From JANNSX01 sp046348995 (GTDB lineage Bacteria; Pseudomonadota; Alphaproteobacteria; Rhizobiales; Hyphomicrobiaceae), in assembly GCA_046348995.1 (NCBI GenBank), contig JAXMDB010000013.1, positions 1 through 64,000 on the forward strand: a stretch of DNA of 64,000 nucleotides. The letters are read 5' to 3'. Under the pieces are notes generated by a model that ran no database searches, was not told the origin of the DNA, and was given only the letters and a program-made list of their open reading frames with translations. Made by a program: the position numbers and the translations under genes. Below, piece after piece: positions 53,571 through 61,888 of this stretch; the first letter of the stretch is position 1; each line of letters begins with the position of its first letter.

Positions 53571-53862
53571 GGCAACGATCTCCCTTGTGACAGCGCCTCA
53601 CTCTGCACGCTCCCTACGCGGGCGCTCAAGGAAGACGAGAATAGGTGCGCATCTCGAGCGCAGAGCACGTCGCCCGCCGGTGGCAACGATATCCCTTGTG
53701 GCTGCCCCTCACCCTGCCCTCTCCCCGTACGCTTCGCTACGGGAAGAAGTGGATAGAGCGGTGCCCGCATAACGCGTCAGGGACATAGCGTGCATCCTCC
53801 TCTCCCCGCTTGCGGGGAGAGGGCAGGGTGAGGGGCAGCGGAACCCACAAGCGTATCGTTTC
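53571..53862. repeat. Three copies of an AACGATMTCCCTTGTG repeat
   Basis: Copy 1 (53571-53613) and copy 2 (53682-53727) are direct: GGCAACGATATCCCTTGTG then a block like GCTGCCCCTCACCCTGCCC. Copy 3 (53814-53862) is inverted, with its hairpin CTCCCCGCTTGCGGGGAG at 53802-53819. Copy 1 is degenerate; copies 2 and 3 bracket about 85 bp. Confidence 0.65.
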
Positions 53863-54114
53863 CGTTCACCATACCCAGAAAAACTGCGAGCGAAGTTATC
53901 CCCGCCGCCAGAACCTGCCGGATACTCATCCCGTCACCCGGCGAGGGGCGCTTCTGCAGAGGCGTCTGACGAAGCGCGGGAGGACACGGCGTCTGCCGGG
54001 ACTGGATACGCATCCGGTTGCGGCAGGGAGAACCTTGGTCCGGAGAGGGTGAGACTCCTCTCCCCGAAGCAGCTCGGCTTTTGAGGTGATCAAGACAATC
54101 TTCGAAAACGCCGT

Positions 54115-54173
54115 CGCGGGGCGGTCAGAAGCCGCCCAAAACTAAATAGGTCGCGGCTTTCGATCGCCCCGCG
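54115..54173. repeat. Long symmetrical palindrome with internal loop
   Basis: CGCGGGGCG (54115-54123) pairs with CGCCCCGCG (54165-54173); after symmetrical 5-base internal loops, AAGCCGC (54129-54135) pairs with GCGGCTT (54153-54159) around a 17-base A/T-rich loop. Seen once only in the window. Could be a structured RNA or a protein-binding site. Confidence 0.55.
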
Positions 54174-54243
54174 CCCCTCGACTTGCTCTTGAGCCCGACG
54201 CAAGCTGCGCCGGAAGACGGCGGAGCTTTGGCTGTAAGCCAAG

Positions 54244-54312
54244 CGAGTCGCGACTAGCGAATAGAAAGTTGTACTTCCCTACTCGCTACTCGCCATTCCC
54301 TACTCCCTCACG
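54244..54312. repeat. Seven-base-period repeat, inverted pair
   Basis: GCGAGTCGCGACTAGCGAATAG (in part) at 54244-54264 is answered by CTACTCG CTACTCG CCATTCC CTACTCC at 54279-54307, at exact 7-base spacing. It lies downstream of deoB. Same family as 4533-4620. Confidence 0.65.
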
Positions 54313-54352
54313 TCCGCTCTTTGACAATCGAATAGCAGAGATCGCTCGACCG

Positions 54353-55585
54353 TCACGGCGCGGCGCGCAGGAACGAGCGCCCATGCGAAAGCGCGGGCAG
54401 TCCGAGATGCCCGGCGATCGATTGGCCGATGTCGGCGAAGGTTTCACACACGCCGATCGGACCGGGACTCACATCCGGCCCGAACGCCAGAACCGGCACG
54501 CATTCGCGCGTATGATCGGTGCCGCGGAAGGTCGGATCGCAGCCGTGATCGGCGGTCAGAACCAGGAGGTCGCCAGGTCGCAGTGCGGCTTCGAGCTTCG
54601 GCAGATCGGCATCGAAGGCTTCGAGCGCCGCCGCGTACCCCGCCACATCGCGGCGGTGGCCGTAGAGCGTATCGAAATCGACCAGATTGGTTAGCCCTAG
54701 CCCGCCGTCCGAAAGCGTGCGCATCGCCTCGATCGTCGCCGCGACGAGTGCGGAATTGCCCGCCGCCTTGACGATGCGGCCCGTGCCCTGGTGGGCAAAG
54801 ATATCGCCGATCTTGCCAACCGAGACGACCTCGCGTCCGGCAGCCGTCGCGACATCGAGCAGCGTCGGCCCGGGTGGCGGCATGGCGTAGTCGCGGCGGT
54901 TGGGCGTGCGGGTGAAGCCGGCCGAGGCACTACCGACGAACGGTCTCGCGATGACCCGGCCGATCCGCAGGGGATCGACCTCGCGGCGGGCGATCTCGCA
55001 GAGCCGGTACAGCCGCTCGAGCCCGAACGCCTCCTCGTGCGCCGCGATTTGCAGCACGGAATCGGCCGAGGTGTAGAGAATGGGCTTGCCTGTCGCGAGA
55101 TGCTCGGTACCGAGCGCGGCGATGATCTCGGTGCCCGAGGCATGGCCATTGCCGAGAAGGCCTGGCAGCCCCCCCTTGGCGATCAGCGCGTCGGTGAGCG
55201 CACTGGGAAAGCACGGTACGCTGTTGGGGAAGTAGCCCCACGCGCGCGTGACCGGCACGCCGGCGATCTCCCAATGCCCGGACGGCGTATCCTTGCCCGT
55301 CGATTGTTCGACCGCATGCCCATAGAGCGCCCTTGGGCTCGCCGGACGCTCGAGGCCCATGGGCCACGCTCCGCTCGCGGTTTCGGCCGCGTGCCCCAGT
55401 CCCATCGCGGAAAGATTGGGCAACCGGAGCGGTCCCGCGCGCAAGCCGTCGCGATTGCCGCGCCCCTCGGCGCAAGCGATCGCGATATGACCGAGCGTAT
55501 CGGCACCCGCATCGCCGAACGCCGCGGCATCGGGCGCGCCGCCGATGCCGAAGCTGTCGAGCACGATGAGAAAGGCGCGGGTCAT
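54353..55585 (-). CDS. deoB: Phosphopentomutase
   Basis: Converts (deoxy)ribose 1-phosphate to 5-phosphate (410 aa), joining nucleoside breakdown to central metabolism. Metal-binding residues are in LIVLDSFGIGGAPDAAAFGDAGADTLGHI (parts: LDSFGIGG, DAGADTLGH), with the later TADHGCDPTFRGTDHTRE. Last gene of the cdd-punA-deoC-deoA-deoB operon, with a 4-base ATGA overlap with deoA. The frame extends far upstream in deoA but the start is clear. Confidence 0.96.
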   Translation of the reverse strand: MTRAFLIVLDSFGIGGAPDAAAFGDAGADTLGHIAIACAEGRGNRDGLRAGPLRLPNLSAMGLGHAAETASGAWPMGLERPASPRALYGHAVEQSTGKDTPSGHWEIAGVPVTRAWGYFPNSVPCFPSALTDALIAKGGLPGLLGNGHASGTEIIAALGTEHLATGKPILYTSADSVLQIAAHEEAFGLERLYRLCEIARREVDPLRIGRVIARPFVGSASAGFTRTPNRRDYAMPPPGPTLLDVATAAGREVVSVGKIGDIFAHQGTGRIVKAAGNSALVAATIEAMRTLSDGGLGLTNLVDFDTLYGHRRDVAGYAAALEAFDADLPKLEAALRPGDLLVLTADHGCDPTFRGTDHTRECVPVLAFGPDVSPGPIGVCETFADIGQSIAGHLGLPALSHGRSFLRAAP

Positions 55586-56919
55586 GCCTTCGGGCCCACG
55601 ATGCGATCGATGATGACGGGAGACGCGCGCGCCGGTTCCGGTCCGATCTTGAACGCCTTGCGCACGAACGCCGCAACGCGATCGGCATCGTCGGGGGAGC
55701 GCGCATGCACGAGCGCGAGCGGCGCGCCCGAGCCGCCGACGCCGCTCCCGATCGCCGCAATGCGGGTCAGGCCGACCGCATGATCGATCTTGTCCTCGAT
55801 CCGCCGCCGTCCGCCGCCGAGCTCGATGACCGCAAGGCCCAGCGCGCGCGTGTCGATGGCGGCAACGGTGCCTGTCGTCTCGCTCGTCACGGCCTTGACG
55901 GCAGGAGCGGCGGGCAGATGCTTCGACGGCTTGTCGACGAGCGTCTTGGGGCCGCCGAGCGCCGCCACCATGCGCTGGAAGCAATGGGCGGCCGCGCCAC
56001 TGTCGAGCGCGCGGGAAAGCCGGGCATCCGCCTCCGCGTGTGTTGAGGTCTTGCCAGCAAGCCCCAAGAGCTCTGCGCCGAGCGCCATCACGACCTGGTG
56101 CAAGCGCACATCGCGCTGCTTGCCCGTCAGGTAGTCGATGGCGTTCCACACCTCGAGCGCGTTGCCGGCGACCGAGGCCAGCGGCTCGTCCATGCTCGTG
56201 ATGAGCGCCATCGTCGGCAGGCCGGCACCGCACGCGACGGCGACGAGCGTTGCCGCCAGATCGCGGGCGGCCTGCTCCTCGGCCATGAAGGCGCCCGAGC
56301 CGGTCTTCACGTCGAGCACGAGCGACCCCAGTCCGGCCGCGAGCTTCTTCGACAGGATCGAGGCCGTGATCAGCGCTACACTCTCGACCGTCGCCGTGAC
56401 GTCGCGGATGGCGTAGAGACGCTTGTCGGCCGGGGCGAGCGTATCGGTCTGGCCGATGATGGCGCAGCCCGCCTCGTGGACGACCTCGGTGAACTGCTCC
56501 AAGCCGGGTTGCGAGCGATAGCCCGGAATGGAATCGAGCTTGTCGAGCGTGCCGCCCGTGTGGCCGAGGCCACGGCCGGAGATCATCGGCACGTAGCATC
56601 CGCAGGCGGCGAGCATCGGCGCCAGCATCAGCGAGACGTTGTCGCCGACGCCGCCCGTCGAATGCTTGTCGACGATCGGACCGGCGAAGCGATCTGCAGG
56701 CCAGGTCAGCATACGGCCGCTATCGCGCATGGCGAGCGTCAGCGCCACGCGCTCGTCGGTCGTCATGTCACGGAAGTAGACCGCCATGGCGAAGGCCGCC
56801 GCCTGTCCCTCGCCGACCCGCCCATCAGTCAGCCCCGCAATGAAGCTCGCGATCTCCTCCCGCGACAGGGTCTGCCCGTCACGCTTCTTGCGGATGATCT
56901 CTTGCGGGAGCAGCTTCAA
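55582..56919 (-). CDS. deoA: Thymidine phosphorylase
   Basis: Phosphorolysis of thymidine (and deoxyuridine) to base and deoxyribose 1-phosphate (445 aa). Opens with PQEIIRKKRDGQTLSREEI; DKHSTGGVGDNVSL is the phosphate/nucleoside-binding hallmark. I take TTG 56919 as start: it overlaps the deoC stop (TTGA), has AAAAGGA 9-10 bp upstream and gives the family N-terminus; no ATG fits. The open frame upstream is deoC DNA. Confidence 0.95.
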   Translation of the reverse strand: MKLLPQEIIRKKRDGQTLSREEIASFIAGLTDGRVGEGQAAAFAMAVYFRDMTTDERVALTLAMRDSGRMLTWPADRFAGPIVDKHSTGGVGDNVSLMLAPMLAACGCYVPMISGRGLGHTGGTLDKLDSIPGYRSQPGLEQFTEVVHEAGCAIIGQTDTLAPADKRLYAIRDVTATVESVALITASILSKKLAAGLGSLVLDVKTGSGAFMAEEQAARDLAATLVAVACGAGLPTMALITSMDEPLASVAGNALEVWNAIDYLTGKQRDVRLHQVVMALGAELLGLAGKTSTHAEADARLSRALDSGAAAHCFQRMVAALGGPKTLVDKPSKHLPAAPAVKAVTSETTGTVAAIDTRALGLAVIELGGGRRRIEDKIDHAVGLTRIAAIGSGVGGSGAPLALVHARSPDDADRVAAFVRKAFKIGPEPARASPVIIDRIVGPKA

Positions 56920-57683
56920 TACACGGAGTCCTTTTCGTGCGTGGCCGCGGAATGGCCGAGGCGGGCGAGGAGATCGTCGAGGAGACCGCTCGCCCCGAAC
57001 CGGAACGTCGCGGGCGATACCCAGCGAGCCCCCATGATCTCGCCGGCCAGATCGAGATACACGGCCGCATCCTCGAGTGTGCGAATGCCGCCGGATGGCT
57101 TGAAGCCGACTGGCCGCCTCGCGTCGCGGATCGCCTCCAGCATGATGCGGGCAACCTCGGGCGTTGCCGACACTTTTGTCTTGCCGGTCGACGTCTTGAT
57201 GAAATCGGCACCCGCCGCGATGGCGATGCGAGCGGCCTTGGCGATGAGCTCCGGCGTCTGCAACTCGCCGGTCTCGAGGATCGTCTTGAGGCGTTTGCCC
57301 GGAGGTCGCCGCGCGACGGCTGCCGCGACAAGCTCCTGGACGGACCGTTCGTCGCCGGTCATCAGCCGCCGATACGGGATCACCACGTCGACCTCGTCGG
57401 CGCCGTCGGCCCACGCCCGGCTCGCCTCGTCGGCCGCGGCACCGGCATCGTCACCGCCTGCCGGAAAATTGGCGACGGTCGCGAGTGTGATGCCTTTTCC
57501 AGCCAAGCGCTGCTTCGCCTCGGCGACGAAGCGCGGCCAAATGCAGATGGCCGCAACGTTGCCATGTGGCGTTACCGCTTTGGCGCAGAGCTTGGCGATC
57601 GCCGCGCTATCGCAGTCGTCGGCGAGGTTCGTGAGGTCGAGAAGGCCTAGAGCCCTGGCCGCGAGCCGTTTGAGATCAGACAT
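56916..57683 (-). CDS. deoC: Deoxyribose-phosphate aldolase
   Basis: Splits 2-deoxyribose 5-phosphate to acetaldehyde and glyceraldehyde 3-phosphate (255 aa). The Schiff-base lysine is about 163 in DFIKTSTGK, and the second Lys is in GFKPSGGIRT. It overlaps punA by 8 bp at its start and deoA by 4 bp at its end. Confidence 0.96.
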   Translation of the reverse strand: MSDLKRLAARALGLLDLTNLADDCDSAAIAKLCAKAVTPHGNVAAICIWPRFVAEAKQRLAGKGITLATVANFPAGGDDAGAAADEASRAWADGADEVDVVIPYRRLMTGDERSVQELVAAAVARRPPGKRLKTILETGELQTPELIAKAARIAIAAGADFIKTSTGKTKVSATPEVARIMLEAIRDARRPVGFKPSGGIRTLEDAAVYLDLAGEIMGARWVSPATFRFGASGLLDDLLARLGHSAATHEKDSVY

Positions 57684-58476
57684 CGAAATCCTCCAGGAAC
57701 GCCGTCAGCAGCGCCCGCATATCGCCCGCCGCCCGCCCGCCGACCTCGGTCGTCTCGTGGTGGCTGGGAGAGGCTTGCTCGAGACCGGCACCCAGATTCG
57801 TCACGACCGAGACCGCCGCGACCTTCAAGCCGTAACGCCGGGCAAGGATGGTCTCTGGCGCCGTCGACATGCCGGCGAGATCGGCGCCGAGCCTCTGCGC
57901 CATGCGGATCTCGGCCGGCGTCTCGAAGCTCGGGCCGGAGAACCAGGCGTAGACGCCTTCGCCGAGATCGAGGCCGATGCGGCGGGCGGCCGTCCGCAGT
58001 CGCGCTCGCAACGCCGGATCGTAGGCGTCCGTCATCGAGACGAAGCGGCTGTCGCCCGTCTCGCCAATGAGGGGGTTCATGCCGGACAGGTTGATGTGAT
58101 CGGAGATGAGAACGAGGCGACCCGGCCGAACCGAAACGTCGAGAGTCCCGGCGGCATTCGTGAGTACGAGCGTCTCGACACCGAGCGCCGCCAGCGTCTC
58201 GATGACCGGGCGCATGGCAGCCGGGGCGCCAGTCTCGTAGGGGTGGACGCGGCCAGCGAGGATGACAACGTCGCGGCCACCGAGCTTTCCGGCAACGAGC
58301 CGGCCCGAGTGGCCCGAGACGCCCGGTGATGGGAAGCCCGGCAAATCCGCATAGCTCAGCCGCACCGCACTCGCCGGCGCATCCGCGATGGCCGCGAGGC
58401 TCGATCCGAGCAGGATCGCGATCCGCGGTGCGCAGGGCCCAAGCGTCTGTCGCAAGACGTCAGCAGCGTGCGTCAC
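57676..58476 (-). CDS. punA: Purine-nucleoside phosphorylase (trimeric type)
   Basis: Phosphorolysis of purine nucleosides (266 aa). GHSGRLVAGKLGG carries the phosphate-binding residues, AGRVHPYE and LTNAAGTLD are family blocks, and YAWFSGPSFETPAEIRMAQ holds the base-binding Glu. GTG 58476 overlaps the cdd stop (GTGA). Second gene of the salvage operon. Confidence 0.93.
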   Translation of the reverse strand: MTHAADVLRQTLGPCAPRIAILLGSSLAAIADAPASAVRLSYADLPGFPSPGVSGHSGRLVAGKLGGRDVVILAGRVHPYETGAPAAMRPVIETLAALGVETLVLTNAAGTLDVSVRPGRLVLISDHINLSGMNPLIGETGDSRFVSMTDAYDPALRARLRTAARRIGLDLGEGVYAWFSGPSFETPAEIRMAQRLGADLAGMSTAPETILARRYGLKVAAVSVVTNLGAGLEQASPSHHETTEVGGRAAGDMRALLTAFLEDFDV

Positions 58477-58886
58477 GTCGTGCCCTTCGCGTTGAGATGT
58501 TCCGGTCCGAAGGCGTGCGGCAGAAGCTCGGCCAACGTGTAGGACGCCAGACGCTGCCCCTGCTCACCGACAGCGTGGATGGCAAGGCCAGGACCTCCGA
58601 GCTCCCGCAACCGCTGCCGGCAGCCGCCACAGGGCAGCACAGGCGCCCCGCCGCCACCGGCCACCACCACCGCGACCGCCTCCCCTCCACCCGCCAGCAC
58701 CATGGCCGCAAGCGCCGCAGTTTCCGCACAAATGCCTTCCGGATAGGCCGCATTCTCGACGTTACAACCGGCGTGAATCCGCCCATCGCGATCCCGCACC
58801 GCGGCGCCGACCTTGAAACGCGAATAGGGGGCGTGGGCGCGCGCCCGCGCCGCGATCGCCGCCTCGACGAGCTCATCTCCAGGCAT
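58473..58886 (-). CDS. cdd: Cytidine deaminase
   Basis: Zinc enzyme converting cytidine and deoxycytidine to uridines (137 aa). Zinc ligands are Cys53 (GICAET, with catalytic Glu55), Cys86 and Cys89 (PCGGCRQ). First gene of the cdd-punA-deoC-deoA-deoB group; all joints overlap, so it is a single tightly coupled operon. Confidence 0.95.
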   Translation of the reverse strand: MPGDELVEAAIAARARAHAPYSRFKVGAAVRDRDGRIHAGCNVENAAYPEGICAETAALAAMVLAGGGEAVAVVVAGGGGAPVLPCGGCRQRLRELGGPGLAIHAVGEQGQRLASYTLAELLPHAFGPEHLNAKGTT

Positions 58887-59089
58887 CGGCTGGCTTCTCC
58901 GGCAGGGTGCGACTCAACCTCGTCTTTACCTTGTTGCCCGATCGGGGCGGTAAAGTGGAGAAATGAGCCTACCTCCGAGGAGCGGAGTGCACGGACATTG
59001 ACCGAGGTCAATGGTCGGCGCGTCGCTTGGCGGCATGGTCTCTTTAACAGTTATGTGACGGTGACCGAGTTGGGCAAATCGAGGAAATC

Positions 59090-60091
59090 ATGACGAAATC
59101 AGGTAACGACCGTGAGGCCCGCGGGGTCGCCGACGCCCAGACGAGCGCACCCGCCCCCGGCAACGGTGCCAGCTCGCCCTCCGCCGGCCAGACGGATGAG
59201 CACGTTCCCGTTGCCCACCGGCTGCGCGAGATTCGCCAGGACCGCGATGCGATCCAGCGCCTCTTCGAGACCGGCGAATATCCCTACAAGAGCCACATCG
59301 CCCGCAAGGAGTACGAGGCCGAGAAGGCGCTGCTCCAGATCGAGCTGCTCAAGGTGCAGGAGTGGGTGAAGGCCACCGGCCAGAAGATCATCCTCATCTT
59401 CGAGGGGCGCGACGCGGCCGGCAAGGGCGGCACGATCAAGCGCTTCATGGAGCACCTGAACCCGCGCGGCGCCCGCGTCGTCGCGCTCGACAAGCCGACC
59501 GAGCGCGAGCGCAGCCAATGGTACTTCCAGCGCTACATCGCGCATCTGCCGGCGAGCGGCGAGATCGTGATGTTCGATCGCTCCTGGTACAACCGAGCCG
59601 GCGTCGAGCGCGTGATGGGCTTCTGCACGCCCAACGACTATCTCGAGTTCATGCGCCAAGCGCCCGAGCTCGAGCGGATGTTTGCGCGCAGCGGCATCCA
59701 CCTCTTCAAGTACTGGTTCTCGGTGACCCGGCAGGAGCAGCTCCGCCGCTTCAACTCGCGCGAGAACGAGCCGCTCAAGAAGTGGAAGCTGTCGCCGATC
59801 GACCGGCAATCGCTCGACAAATGGGACGACTACACGGAAGCGAAGGAGGCGATGTTCTTCCACACCGACACCGCCGACGCGCCGTGGACGATCATCAAGT
59901 CGGACGACAAGATGCGCGCGCGGCTCAACACGATGCGCCACTTCCTGGCGTCACTGCCATATACGGAGAAGGACGAGAGCGTCGTCGGAGAGCCGGACCC
60001 GCTGATCGTCGGCGCGAGCGCGCACGTCATCGGCCGCAGCGAGCACATCCTCGGCAAGAGCCTGCATCCCGATCAGCGGCGGCACAAATAG
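59090..60091 (+). CDS. ppk2: Polyphosphate kinase 2
   Basis: Uses polyphosphate to phosphorylate nucleotides, or the reverse (333 aa). Walker A-like GRDAAGKGGTIKR is at about 106-118, FDRSWYNRAGVERVMGFC at about 170-187, and the lid-region NSRENEPLKKWKLSPID follows. The first 40 residues are a low-complexity Ala/Pro/Gly/Ser leader not seen in core PPK2. ATG 59090 has GAGGAA upstream. Confidence 0.94.
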   Translation: MTKSGNDREARGVADAQTSAPAPGNGASSPSAGQTDEHVPVAHRLREIRQDRDAIQRLFETGEYPYKSHIARKEYEAEKALLQIELLKVQEWVKATGQKIILIFEGRDAAGKGGTIKRFMEHLNPRGARVVALDKPTERERSQWYFQRYIAHLPASGEIVMFDRSWYNRAGVERVMGFCTPNDYLEFMRQAPELERMFARSGIHLFKYWFSVTRQEQLRRFNSRENEPLKKWKLSPIDRQSLDKWDDYTEAKEAMFFHTDTADAPWTIIKSDDKMRARLNTMRHFLASLPYTEKDESVVGEPDPLIVGASAHVIGRSEHILGKSLHPDQRRHK

Positions 60092-60095
60092 GCGG

Positions 60096-60485
60096 TTAGG
60101 ACGCCGATCCGGGGGTGGCGCAGACCTTGGCGCGAGCCATGCAGTGCCATTCCTCGGCGCCGATCGGATAGACGGCGACGCACTCGGTGTCCTCGAGGGC
60201 GACGCTCGCGACTGTCTGGCCGATTTGGCTGCGGTGGGTTTTCTCGTCGGCAATGGCGCGGACGCGGTTCTGCTCGGCGGTCGAGCGCACGCTCTCCTTG
60301 CCGAAGCCCTCGACCTCGCCGAGGACCGTCTTGCAGCGCAGATTTTTCTGAGAGGCGACCGGCACGGGCGCCGGCACCGCAGCGGGGTCGGAAGCGGCGG
60401 TCGCGCCCGGCAATGCCGGCGCTCCGGCGCTGCACGCGGCCAGCGCCAATGGAATGATCAGAGCAACCCCAAGCCTCACCCACAT
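60096..60485 (-). CDS. Small putative lipoprotein
   Basis: A 129-residue protein with a lipoprotein signal peptide (lipobox LAAC, Cys about 18), then an Ala/Pro linker and a small domain with four or five cysteines (NLRCKTVLG, DTECVAVYP, EWHCMARAKVCATPG) that could form disulfides. No family recognised. The start at ATG 60485 gives the signal sequence; the longer frame does not. It converges on ppk2 with a 4-bp gap. Confidence 0.7.
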   Translation of the reverse strand: MWVRLGVALIIPLALAACSAGAPALPGATAASDPAAVPAPVPVASQKNLRCKTVLGEVEGFGKESVRSTAEQNRVRAIADEKTHRSQIGQTVASVALEDTECVAVYPIGAEEWHCMARAKVCATPGSAS

Positions 60486-60665
60486 CGCCGACGCCCCACG
60501 CAACTTTACACCTTGGTCGCTCCCGCAATAGCGCAAACCCGTGGGTGGCTGGAAGCGCCGCCAGGCCGTTCCGGCTCGCTTTTCCTCAAGGCTATGACAA
60601 TAGGACCACAACGGAAGGCCCCTTGAAACGCGAAGGGCGGCGACCGTTGCCGGTGCGCCGCCCCC

Positions 60666-60698
60666 AAAAACGAAACGGCCGGCCCGAAGGCCGGCCGT
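60666..60698 (-). terminator. Intrinsic terminator for the 60716-61888 gene
   Basis: On the minus strand: a perfect 10-bp stem ACGGCCGGCC/GGCCGGCCGT (60675-60698, 4-base loop TTCG) followed by TTCGTTTTT. It lies 18-50 bp beyond the stop of the membrane-protein gene. Confidence 0.8.
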
Positions 60699-60715
60699 TC
60701 GATTGACGTGAAGTC

Positions 60716-61888
60716 CTAGGCGACCCTTCGGGACAGCTCAGGCAGCTTCACCCCTCCTTCGACCGTGTCACCAGCTCCCGACTGCAACTTGATACCGACA
60801 TATTGGATCAATCCCTGGCTCTTCTTCTTAGCGAAGCCGAGCTCGCTGAACTGACGTCCCCATGCGGGCATCGTCATACGTTCGCGGCGGTGCTCCTCGC
60901 ACCAGTCGCAATAGTCTTCGTAGAGTTCGGTTGCAGTGAGTGTCTCCCCTTCAGAAGCTTCGATACGGTCATGTGCGAAACGCTCGACATCCGTCTGCGG
61001 CGCAACGAGCTTTGCCGGCGCCACGGAGCGGTTGTCGTTGGCGCCGAAGACGGCGCCGGTCACAGGCGCGGCCACGGGGGTGGCCATCGCCACCACCTCG
61101 GGCTCACGCTGATCGTGGAGCTTCCAAGTCGAGAAGGCCACGAAGAAGCCGAGCGAGGACCCGAGCTCGACGAGTACGGCCACCATCACGGTGAGCGCGG
61201 TCTCGATGAACTCCTGGTTCTGACCCGACAGATTGGCAAGCACGGTGGCCTGCGGATCGGAGCCGGCGAGGGCGACCGCACTGGTCGCAGCCGCAAGGCT
61301 CGTGCGCAGACTGTCGATGCGCTCCTGGAGCTGGTCGGCGCCTTGGGCAGCCGCCATCTCCGCCTCGAGCAATTTCAGCTCGCGGCAGAAGGAGAAGCTC
61401 GCGCCAGTCGTCGCATTGGTGCACTGGCTGGTCGCCGTCCACCGCTTCGACTGTTTCTTGGCCGCGATCTCCGCGGCGACGGTTGCAGCGGGCCGGTGCT
61501 GTGGCACCCAGGAGAGCTGCTCGCGCGACTTATCGAGGTCGGCCTTCAAGCTCTCGTAGGTCGCGGCCTCGGCTTTCCGGTGACCCTGCGTATCGGCGCG
61601 ATTGAGGGCGGAGAAGCCCAGCGCCGAGGTCAGCGAATAGGTGAGGACGACGCTCCAGAGGAGGCCGGCGGCCGCGGCTTGCGGCCATTGTCGATTCTTG
61701 ATCGCTGCGAAAACGAAGAAAGGTATCAGCGCCTTGAGCACGTCTGCGGCGACACTCGCCGCGCCCAAGAGTTGCGCATCCAGCTCGGATTTTCCGAGGC
61801 TGAAGCCGAACCGCCAGTTCATGGCGGCCGAGACCGCCAATAACGCGGCGGCGGCTATCACGCCGAATATACCTAGAGCATGTTTCAT
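60716..61888 (-). CDS. Membrane protein with phage-primase-like C-terminal domain
   Basis: A 390-residue protein, not recognised as a whole. Three membrane helices near the N-terminus (about 5-23, 40-62, 72-94), a polar coiled-coil-like stretch (about 105-215) with two cysteines, a fourth helix (about 228-252), then a linker and a C-terminal domain (about 295-370). That domain reads TATELYEDYCDWCEEHRRE, then WGRQFSELGFAKKKSQG and YVGIKL, strongly like the winged-helix domain at the end of phage/plasmid primases (D5/P4 type). No primase or helicase part is present. A membrane-anchored DNA-binding protein is a reasonable inference. It stands alone with its own terminator. Confidence 0.75.
   Translation of the reverse strand: MKHALGIFGVIAAAALLAVSAAMNWRFGFSLGKSELDAQLLGAASVAADVLKALIPFFVFAAIKNRQWPQAAAAGLLWSVVLTYSLTSALGFSALNRADTQGHRKAEAATYESLKADLDKSREQLSWVPQHRPAATVAAEIAAKKQSKRWTATSQCTNATTGASFSFCRELKLLEAEMAAAQGADQLQERIDSLRTSLAAATSAVALAGSDPQATVLANLSGQNQEFIETALTVMVAVLVELGSSLGFFVAFSTWKLHDQREPEVVAMATPVAAPVTGAVFGANDNRSVAPAKLVAPQTDVERFAHDRIEASEGETLTATELYEDYCDWCEEHRRERMTMPAWGRQFSELGFAKKKSQGLIQYVGIKLQSGAGDTVEGGVKLPELSRRVA

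Larger units (their letters stand above)
53300..54352. repeat. 1-kb gene-free tract of mixed repeats
   Basis: No credible gene. In order: a GAAGCCCGCCG/CGGCGGGCTTCGCCGGCGGCTCAACCCGCC repeat (about 53353-53420, in parts), three copies of an AACGATATCCCTTGTG-type unit (53571-53862), an unusual long palindrome (54115-54173), and a 7-base-period repeat (54244-54312). Short open frames here are translations of the repeats. Confidence 0.7.

Noticed and set aside
53777..54013. 78-codon minus-strand frame with a hydrophobic stretch
   Set aside because: Its C-terminal part (APHPALSPQAGRGG) is the translation of a dispersed repeat; at most it is a gene fragment overrun by the repeat.
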